Source of the DNA: Raphanus sativus
Lineage: Eukaryota > Streptophyta > Magnoliopsida > Brassicales > Brassicaceae
Assembly: GCF_000801105.2 (NCBI RefSeq)
Contig: NC_079515.1
Location: 26,559,407 to 26,623,406, forward strand
Direction of reading: 5' to 3'
Length of the DNA: 64,000 nucleotides
The stretch's first letter is position 1. Every line of letters starts with the position of its first letter. This document shows positions 56,511-64,000 of this stretch, one piece after another. The position numbers and the translations under genes are program-made. The notes beneath the pieces were generated by a model. The model made no database searches, was not told where the DNA came from, and worked only from the letters and a program-made list of their open reading frames with translations.

Positions 56511-58714
56511 CCTATCGGTCAATGATTATTTTTATTTGGGGACCAATTTTTTGGTTATGAATATGTACTTTGTGTTTCTACTTATCAGCTTCTAGTTCTG
56601 GTCAAAGTTGAAGGAAAGGCCGGTTGATTGATCCGAGATTTGGAGCCACTCATGTCACGGACCGTCCGGTAATGGGGAAATGTATGTCGCCCATATTGGT
56701 TTGGCGGAGATATGGGACCGCTCTCTGTTTATTCGGTTAGCGGAGAATACACCGTTTAAATTTATTAGACGGCGTTAATATATTCGGCGTGCTTAGCTGG
56801 CAACTGTAGCAAAGAGGTTAAGAAACAGCTGGCATGGTCACTCTCTGCACGTGGCCAGCGTCGTGTTTATTTACCTTTTTGCCCCTACTCGCGATCTATC
56901 ATCTATACATTAGTTTTCTGTTTTAGTTGTTCTGGAGTTTACATTCAGCTTTAGCCTATAATAACGAACTATATAATAAATATATCATACGTAAATGGTA
57001 AAAGATTAGAACACCAATGAAGTTACAAATGAATAAATATTTTCCTATTTATTCAAAGAACCAAAGAAAATGAGATTAGCAGGCTTTCTTTCTGAAGAAT
57101 GCCAGCTAATAGCTACGCATCAGTAAATGAGCCTTCACCTCTCTTTTGCTTTATTTTCCATGATTTCTGATTTTGGTTTCTGTTCTTTTGCTCTCTTCTA
57201 CGTATGGAATTATGCTTTTTGTTTTTTATTTTTTATTTTATTCTCGGGTGAATGTGTAAAGAATATAATATTCATTTGCTGTTTTTTTCACAAAGCATTG
57301 TATGTGATAGTATTGTGTCATAAAAAACACTTTTGTAACATTTTATATAAAGTTAGATTTCAAAATATTTTCCAATATTTGGAGCTAGCCTGGTTACAAA
57401 AAAATATTTGGAGCTAGCAGCTGGTTAATTTGCTGAATACATTTGTTGCAAAGGAAGATTTCATCCTCAACTTTTCTGTATTGGAATTGTACATGCAACT
57501 ATGCAAGAGTTACATACATCACACGAAGAAGAGCATAACTAGATAGTGAAGAGACATACAATTATCAATCTCGATCATATAAAACGATGAGGATGGGTTT
57601 CTTGATGACACAATACTATCACTGTATCACATACAATGCACAAAGTTCAGACATCTTTCTTTGTAGAAGAGAGATATCATTTCTTTTACCACCGGATGTG
57701 GTAGGTTAATGGTTTAAGCAGAAAATTCTAGCGTTGTGTTATTCCTAATTTGATATCCAGTGAAAAATTTTATATATCATGTTGTTAATCAACCAGACAT
57801 TATTTAAAAAAATGATTTGTCATGTGTTATCATCACATTATTTTTTTAAATGATTACATGATTTAGTATAAAATATAACGTAACTCTCATTTTATTATGA
57901 CATGTACAGTTTATATATATTTAGTAAGCCTTTTACAAAAAAAAAATGTACAGTTTATAAAGTTTACTTACGGTAAGATTCTTAAGTTAAAACTTTAATT
58001 AGTCACATAACAATAAATATAAAAAGGTTTCACATCAATTTTAAAAGTTTTAAATATTTTTCAGATAATTATAATTTTATCATAAATAATTAAAATTAAA
58101 GTTGTATTTTAACTCGATGTAAAAATATATTCAAATTCTTAATTTTTAATATAATCGCCATAAAATTTGTTCGTTTAGTAAATGTTGTTAGATTAGTTAG
58201 TAAATTATTTTTATTACTTTAATATAATTTAAATAAAATCAATAAATAAATAAGTTTAATTTATAATAAAATTTAACTAAATCTGAAATATAAATAAAAC
58301 TGTTAAATCAAATAAAGAAAAATTACAAAAAAATATTTTAATTCTTCATACTGATAAACTAAAATCTCAAAAGTATTATTAAAATATATATTAAATTTAA
58401 ATTTAACAAATAGCTATAATTTTTTAAAAATTATTATCACTGCATATGGCACAAAAAAATCCTAATATTAGTAAAAAACTAATTCCGGTCTTAGAAAGAG
58501 ATTAGGTCTTAGAAAGAGATTAAGATCCAATGCCCAATTTCTTGGCAAAAAAAAAAGGAAAACTAATACACAACGTGTGCGTTTCTATCAGCAATTCTCA
58601 TTTGAGATAAATGAATGTCAAGTTCTTAGTTAGATAAAAATTAAGTTCTTTGAGCAAACGAGAACAATAAATATTATTTAGTTTCACGACAATATAAACA
58701 TCCACCTTAGACCA
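56511..58714. other. Intergenic spacer
   Basis: 56520-56900 is less AT-rich than its surroundings and includes CACGTGGCC and GGCGGAGATATGGG, but has no long frame; it may be an old low-copy host sequence. 56900-58714 is AT-rich, noncoding, with poly-T and poly-A runs. No element ends were recognised. Confidence 0.45.
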
Positions 58715-59190
58715 TCTCCAATGATTTACTATATTGTTTTTCTCTAAAATATAGTATCTTTATAATAGATTTTAAGTTTATTCAAACAGTGCTTTATTTT
58801 AGAAGAAAATTAAAATGATGAACAAAAATAAATAAATTATACAATTTTCATCTCTGTTCTATTTTCCACTCTGAAATAAAGTTTAGAGTAAAAATGTTTT
58901 AATGATAATCTATTTTTATTCTGTAATAGAGTAAAAATTCTATATACAGAATAAATTGCTTTATTTTGTTCATCATTATGTTTTCTACTCTAAAATATAA
59001 TACTATTTGAGTATATCAAAATTCTATTATAGAATTACACTATTTTAGAATGTAAAACAAATGAACCATTGAAGATGATTTTACTCTTTATCTAGAGTAA
59101 TCCTATTTTTCACTCTATTGTAAAATGAAAAATAGAATACTATTGTAATATTAGAGTAAAATATAAAGCATGGTTGAAGATGCTAGAAGC
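58715..59190. mobile_element. MITE-like repeat related to the one at 9443
   Basis: It starts ACCATCTCCAATGATTTACT and ends GCATGGTTGAAGATGCT, so the ends are roughly inverted (AGCATCTTCAACCATGC versus AGACCATCTCCAATG). Many TTTACTCTA and TAGAGTAAAA words lie inside in both orientations. The same vocabulary occurs at 9508-9676. No clear target duplication was found; the class is uncertain. Confidence 0.5.
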
Positions 59191-60815
59191 TTTCACTACA
59201 TCAACCATAAACCCCCAACTAAATGTTCAAGTAATGACAGCGGAGAGATTCTTGTATTATATACTTATGATGATACACGAAGTTCAACGAAATTATTTTC
59301 TTAACATAATACGAGAGCTAAGTTTCAAAAAAGAAAAACATAATACGAGAGACATGGCATGTATTTGTGGCTTGAGATTCCGTAAAAGAAATCATTAAAC
59401 GTTCACTATATAACATAGTTAAAACGTTTAGAAATAATCAACCGTAAGTAAGGTCATTATGACATGGAGTATATTATAACAGTGAACCAAACTAATTAAA
59501 TTCAGTCAGATAGTTTTAACTGTGAATTCTTATATTGGCTGTATAGTTTATCCTTGTTTTTTTAATAAATCACTGTATATTTGTTTCTGCTAAACTACTA
59601 ATGTCACTAATGATTTAAAAGATTTACGGAAGATGCAAAGCTTTACAATCAAAGCTTGGCCAACACCATCTCAGCCATAGCGACATCAGACCTTGAAATT
59701 TATTCAGGTGACTTCTTGATGTCAAAATGTTTCTCACTTCCTTGTCGATATTCTGAGCCACAGTTGAAGCCGTAACCGAAGCATGGTTGTGGATCAAATT
59801 ATTTCTCTATTTCTAGAGATGAAAAAGTGTTGCTTGCACTGCCAGTTGCCACCTTCTTCAAAGTTGCGATCCTTGCAATGTTGAGGATGTTCGAACATAG
59901 TTTAGGTGTAGTTATGGTTGGAGGTAGATAAAACTTTTTTAAAGGTATTCGTATCCAACCTGAATGTATAATCAATTATTTGATTCGATTCATATTCGAA
60001 TATTAATGTCCAAATATCTAATTCAATATAAAGAAAAAAATAATAAATTGAAAATTGAAAATAATATGAATTAAAAATAATTTATTACTAAAATGAAAGA
60101 TATTTATTTTGAAACTCTAATAATTCAAATAATTAATCTAATAAATAAAAATATTGTAAAATTTACATAAATAATTTTATAATTTTACATATATATATTT
60201 TTAAATATATTTGAATATGCATATAATAGATGAGATCATATATATTATTTGTAATTTGTTTTATTTGTTATGGATGTTTAATTAATTTATTTGTTTTGCT
60301 TTATAAAGTTACAAATATCTATATTTTTTGGTTTGGATCAAATCGGATTACTATTCGAATTAAAATTATACGGATATTATGTCCAACATACACATTGAAA
60401 ATTACAGGATGCATTAAATATCTAAACTATTGCCTCATGCTGAATATTTAGTTCCCAAAAATCTTAATTCTGTGTGGTCGGCAAATAGAATTTTCATCTA
60501 ATATTCTGTTCAAACGTAATAATCTTCAAAGTCAACCATACTCAGTCTCTATAGTACACTAAATTTTTTTAAAATTACACATGTATACCCTTTTTTAACG
60601 ACAAGCAGCCGTGAAAGACACGGAAGTCAATGAGGACAAGAGCGGCTCGTGCCTCTTGATGAACACAAGAAGAAGAAGAAGATCAATGTCTTAATCTCAG
60701 AACTAGTCTGTTGTATTAAATTAACGCAAATCTAATAGTATATTTAATTACATTTTAAAAATTTTGATTTTCATTTTACCCTATCATTCATTCATTCATT
60801 TATTATTTTCTCTTT
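59191..60815. other. Intergenic spacer with a possible gene relic and the TTL4 promoter
   Basis: 59630-59910 is of mixed composition. On the minus strand it reads ASVTASTVAQNIDKEVRNIL and continues for a few more residues, interrupted further on; it may be a decayed gene piece of unknown origin. 59930-60480 is AT-rich with ATTCGAATA-type words of a dispersed repeat. The last 200 bases lead to the TTL4 promoter. Confidence 0.4.
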
Positions 60816-60824
60816 GCTATATAT
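60816..60824 (+). promoter_or_regulatory. Candidate TATA box of TTL4
   Basis: CTATATATC lies about 95 bases upstream of the ATG at 60916 and is followed by a CT-rich leader (60833-60880). Spacing fits a plant core promoter. No other experimental sign is available. Confidence 0.5.
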
Positions 60825-60915
60825 CACAAGATCTCTCTCTATCTCTCTCTTCACGAACTGTTCTTCTTCTTCGTCTTTCTTCATTCGCTACTATTTAGAT
60901 TTGGCTTTCTGTAAG

Positions 60916-63482
60916 ATGTCACATTTTAGAAGACACTCATTGGAACCTTCCATTGACTCCATCTCCGGTAGATTCCGCGATTCTCTCAACTTCCAAAGAG
61001 ACCACGATGACGTCATCAACAAACCGGACTTCCGAGAACTCGACTTCGGCTCGTTGAAGCCACGTGTCTCCTCCTCCGCCGCTGCGACGCCAGCAGCTAG
61101 CGGCAGCAGCTCCAGTTCCTCCGGCTCTGCTTCCGGCAAACCTTCCGTCACTTCTCAGCTAGCTAAACGTAGCCACTCCGGCGAGCTGACGGAGACCAAT
61201 TCGGCTGCACCCGGATCCGGAGCCAAGAACCGGAATCCGAAACCGGGTCACAGAAGATCCGCTTCCGCCGGAACGCCGTTGATATACTCCGGCTTAGCCT
61301 TCTCTCCGGCGAAAAATCACAATTCTCGCGGCGGAGGAAGCGGCGCGACGTCGCCGAACCCCGGCGTCGTACCGACCGGAAACATCTGCCCGTCGGGAAA
61401 GATTCCGAAGACCGGGATGGCGACACGCGCCTCCGTTAGACCCGAGACTCTGTTCACAGGCAACGGCAACTACGGCCACGGGAACATCGTACGCGGCGGC
61501 GGCGGGAAGGCGAACCACGCGGCGAAGCCGGAGACGCGTGATCCGGAGGAGGTGAAGAAGGCGGGTAACGAAATGTATAAGAAAGGGAACTACTCCGAGG
61601 CGTTGTCTCTTTACGACAAAGCGATCTCGATGTCGCCGGAGAATCCAGCTTACAGAAGCAACCGCGCGGCGGCGTTGGCTGCGTCAGGGAGGTTGAGAGA
61701 AGCTGTTAAAGAGTGTCTCGAAGCTGTGAGATTGGATCCTTCTTACGTTAGAGCTCACCAGAGACTCGCTTCTCTCTATCTCAGGTTTAATAAAAAGCTG
61801 TTATAACCTTTATTACAGTTCTTGTAATAGAGAGATCGGTAATAAAGGAATTATCTTTTTGTTGGTTTGTTGACTTTAGATTAGGAGAAGCTGAGAATGC
61901 AAGACGTCACCTTTGTTTCTCCGGGCAATGTCCCGACCAAGGTGAGTTGCAGCGGGTCCAAACGCTCGAGAAGCATCTCAGGTTGTGTAGTGAGGCTCGA
62001 AAGATCAGTGACTGGAAGAAAGTGATTACCGAAGTGGATGCAGCTATTGCAAACGGAGTTGATTCTTCTCCTCAGGTAAGACAGATCAATGCGTGTTTGC
62101 TTCTTTGTGTGTTCTGTTTTAAGCAGTTAGTGAGTGTTTGATTGTGATTGTGCAGCTTGTAGCTTGTAAAGCTGAAGCCTTGTTGCGGCTTCATCAGATA
62201 AAGGATTCAGATTTGTGTCTTCAGAGACTGGATTATCATCATACTCAACCGCAAACTAAGATCTTTGGTATGGTATGTGATGCGTATGTGCTCTGTGTTC
62301 AAGCTGAAGTTGACATGGCATTAGGAAGGTGAGCTTCGACCATGTTTGATTCTTTTTTTAATTTTTTTTAGTAATTTTGTTTTCTTCTTGGGTGAGTGAG
62401 TAGAGATGTTAGGTTTATTGCAGATTTGAGAATGCTCTTGTAAAGGCAGAGAGAGCTATGAAGATTGATCATAGCAACAACAACCCTGAGGTAGTATCGG
62501 TCTTCAACAATGTAACCAATGTGGCCAAAGCTCGTACTCGTGGAAACGAGCTTTTCACCTCCGGGAGATACTCAGAAGCGAGCGTGGCTTACGGAGAAGG
62601 ACTAAAGTTCGATGCTTTCAACTCGGTTCTTTATTGCAATAGAGCTGCGTGTTGGTTTAAGCTCGGTGTGTGGGACCAATCTGTTGATGATTGTAACCAA
62701 GCGTTGAGGATCCAGCCTGGTTACACTAAGGCTCTTCTACGAAGAGCTGCTTCTTATGGAAAGGTATATAGATTTTTAAAGATTTTTGAAAAAAACAGAG
62801 TTTTGATAGTGTTTTGGAGATTTGACAATGTTTGTTTCTGTTGAAAATGCAACAGCTTGGTCGATGGGATGAAGCGGTTAGAGATTATGAGGTGTTGAGA
62901 AAGGAACTTCCAGGAGATGGTGAGGTTGCTGAGTCTTTACAGAGAGCATTATTGAACAAATCTGAAGAACATAAGTACTTGGGTTACAATAATGAAGTTG
63001 AAGAGGTTTCGAGTTTAGACAAGTTCAAAACCGCGACATCATTTCCCGGTACGACTTGTAAGTTTTATAGGTTTCATCTGTTCTCCATTTGCTTACAAAT
63101 AGTAGCTTTTTTTTCTTTCTTCAGGAGTCTCTGTGTTTTACTTCAAATCATCATTGAACCGACAAAGCGAAGCGATATCTCCATTCATCAACACCTTGTG
63201 CCTGCGGTATCCATTAGTACATTTCTTCATGGTAAGACCACATGTTCTTATTGCTCAAATCTTGTGTTGTTTTTACATAACGAGATATGTTTTTTTTAAA
63301 ACCGTTTTTTTTTCTTTTTGTCTCTATAGGTGGATGTGGATGAGAGCTTGGCATTGGCCAAAGCAGAGAGCATCAAGAAAGTTCCAACCTTTAAGATATA
63401 TAAAGAAGGAGAGAAAATGAAAGAAATGGTGTGCCCTAGTCACAAGTTACTTGAGGACAACGTTAAGCACTTCCTCTTATAA
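60916..63482 (+). CDS. TTL4: TPR and thioredoxin-like protein (TTL4)
   Basis: Seven exons, 60916-61784, 61880-62075, 62156-62328, 62424-62763, 62856-63048, 63125-63231 and 63330-63482, encode 676 residues. The N-terminal third (MSHFRRHSLEPSIDSISGRF) is Ser/Gly-rich and probably disordered. TPR repeats begin at KKAGNEMYKKGNYSEALSLY (about 213-232), with a second set at ARTRGNELFTSGRYSEASVA. The C-terminal thioredoxin fold has VSVFYFKSS and KVPTFKIYKEG but lacks a CxxC pair, as in the TTL family. Arabidopsis TTL proteins act in osmotic stress and brassinosteroid signalling as scaffolds; that role is inferred here. The ATG at 60916 is preferred to one at 60814 because it starts the conserved MSxFRRxSLEPS. 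It matches AT3G58620. Confidence 0.94.
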
Positions 63483-63684
63483 AACTTATTTTCTTTAAAT
63501 TGATTCATGGACGTAAATTGATTCAAAGAGAGCCATTTTTCTTAATTGAAATTCACATTATTTTGTTTGTTAATAAATATCCATTGTCCAATAAAACCAT
63601 AGTTTCTTAGATAAACCCTATTAGAAGGTTACCATTATATAGCACACACTCTTAAATGAGTTACCAAAATAAATACGAGTCTAA

Positions 63685-63940
63685 GGGTCTAACTGGTGAC
63701 CATCTCGGGAATAGTAGGAACGAAAAGGAAAAGAATTGATGGGAATAAAATTATGGGAATGATGAGGAACGGTTATTCCATATCAAATTTAGTGAGGAAT
63801 AAATTTGTTCTTTAATTCTCTACAATAAAAGGAATGAGAAGGAATGAAAAGGAATGACTATTCCTAATGAATGGTAAAATTTGTTAGGAACATTAAGGAA
63901 TGCATTATTCCTTTTCATTCCTTGGTCACCAGTTAGACCC
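63685..63940. mobile_element. Tourist-type (PIF/Harbinger) MITE
   Basis: 256 bp with perfect 18-base inverted ends, GGGTCTAACTGGTGACCA and its complement at 63923-63940. The target duplication TAA lies on both sides (63682-63684 and 63941-63943). The interior holds GGAATGA and CATTCC words, themselves inverted. It lies about 200 bases downstream of TTL4. Perfect ends suggest recent activity. Confidence 0.95.
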
Positions 63941-64000
63941 TAAATGAGATGAAATACTATATGAGAAAGTCTCAAACATCTCAATTTTGATCATAAAAGA

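Noticed and set aside
60814..60915. Upstream in-frame start for TTL4
   Set aside because: It overlaps the TATA-like motif and CT-rich leader; the family starts at MSxFRR.

Overview
This is a plant nuclear window. It has intron-rich genes with GT-AG splice sites, AT-rich spacers, Helitrons, LINEs, SINEs and MITEs. The gene order matches, from memory of the Arabidopsis thaliana map and not from a search, a run on the lower arm of chromosome 3 (about AT3G58460 to AT3G58620). Proteins are very close to Arabidopsis but the spacers are larger and several genes are missing or broken. I infer a Brassica or close relative (tribe Brassiceae) after whole-genome triplication and gene loss.

Layout. 1-2349: rhomboid-like RBL15 (minus strand, 3' end outside the window). 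2590-4154: two adjacent MITEs. 4624-5617: eEF1A lysine methyltransferase-like gene (minus). 7404-10318: a graveyard of gene pieces, holding a mini-gene with part of a HESO1-like nucleotidyltransferase, displaced copies of RH11 and PORR-gene fragments, and a broken chimera of an RPN8-like MPN domain joined to an RRM. 11059-17463: PP2A-4 and the DEAD-box helicase RH11, head to head. 17846-19252: PORR-domain gene (minus), convergent with RH11. 19575-21550: a Helitron and a LINE tail. 22079-24220: leucine-rich-repeat (RNI/F-box-like) gene. 25635-25988: 3' relic of a CCR4 deadenylase gene. 27051-32724: helicase RH52 and deadenylase CCR4b, tail to tail. 33025-38813: a nearly complete LINE with a 16-bp target duplication and an intact ORF2. 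40103-40719: a second Harbinger-type MITE. 40971-43652: ketol-acid reductoisomerase.

43653-60815 is about 17 kb without a convincing host gene, between two genes that are near neighbours in Arabidopsis. It holds two Helitrons, a tRNA-derived SINE, a 4.2-kb MULE carrying pieces of an HMGB gene with their introns, a 954-bp fold-back element with arms of about 470 bp, and a further MITE-like repeat. 60916-63482: TTL4, a TPR-thioredoxin protein. A small Tourist-type MITE ends the window.

The host genes do not form a pathway. Several handle RNA (two DEAD-box helicases, CCR4, a PORR protein); the others are general cell functions (PP2A, branched-chain amino acid synthesis, intramembrane proteolysis, eEF1A methylation). 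I found no wholly new molecular system. The most informative points are the Ser in place of Asp/Asn in the CCR4 catalytic motif, the RPN8-RRM chimera, the HESO1-like mini-gene, the MULE with captured HMGB sequence, and the long hairpin element. Exon boundaries were worked out by hand from splice sites and reading phase. All family and Arabidopsis comparisons rest on memory, since no database search was possible.
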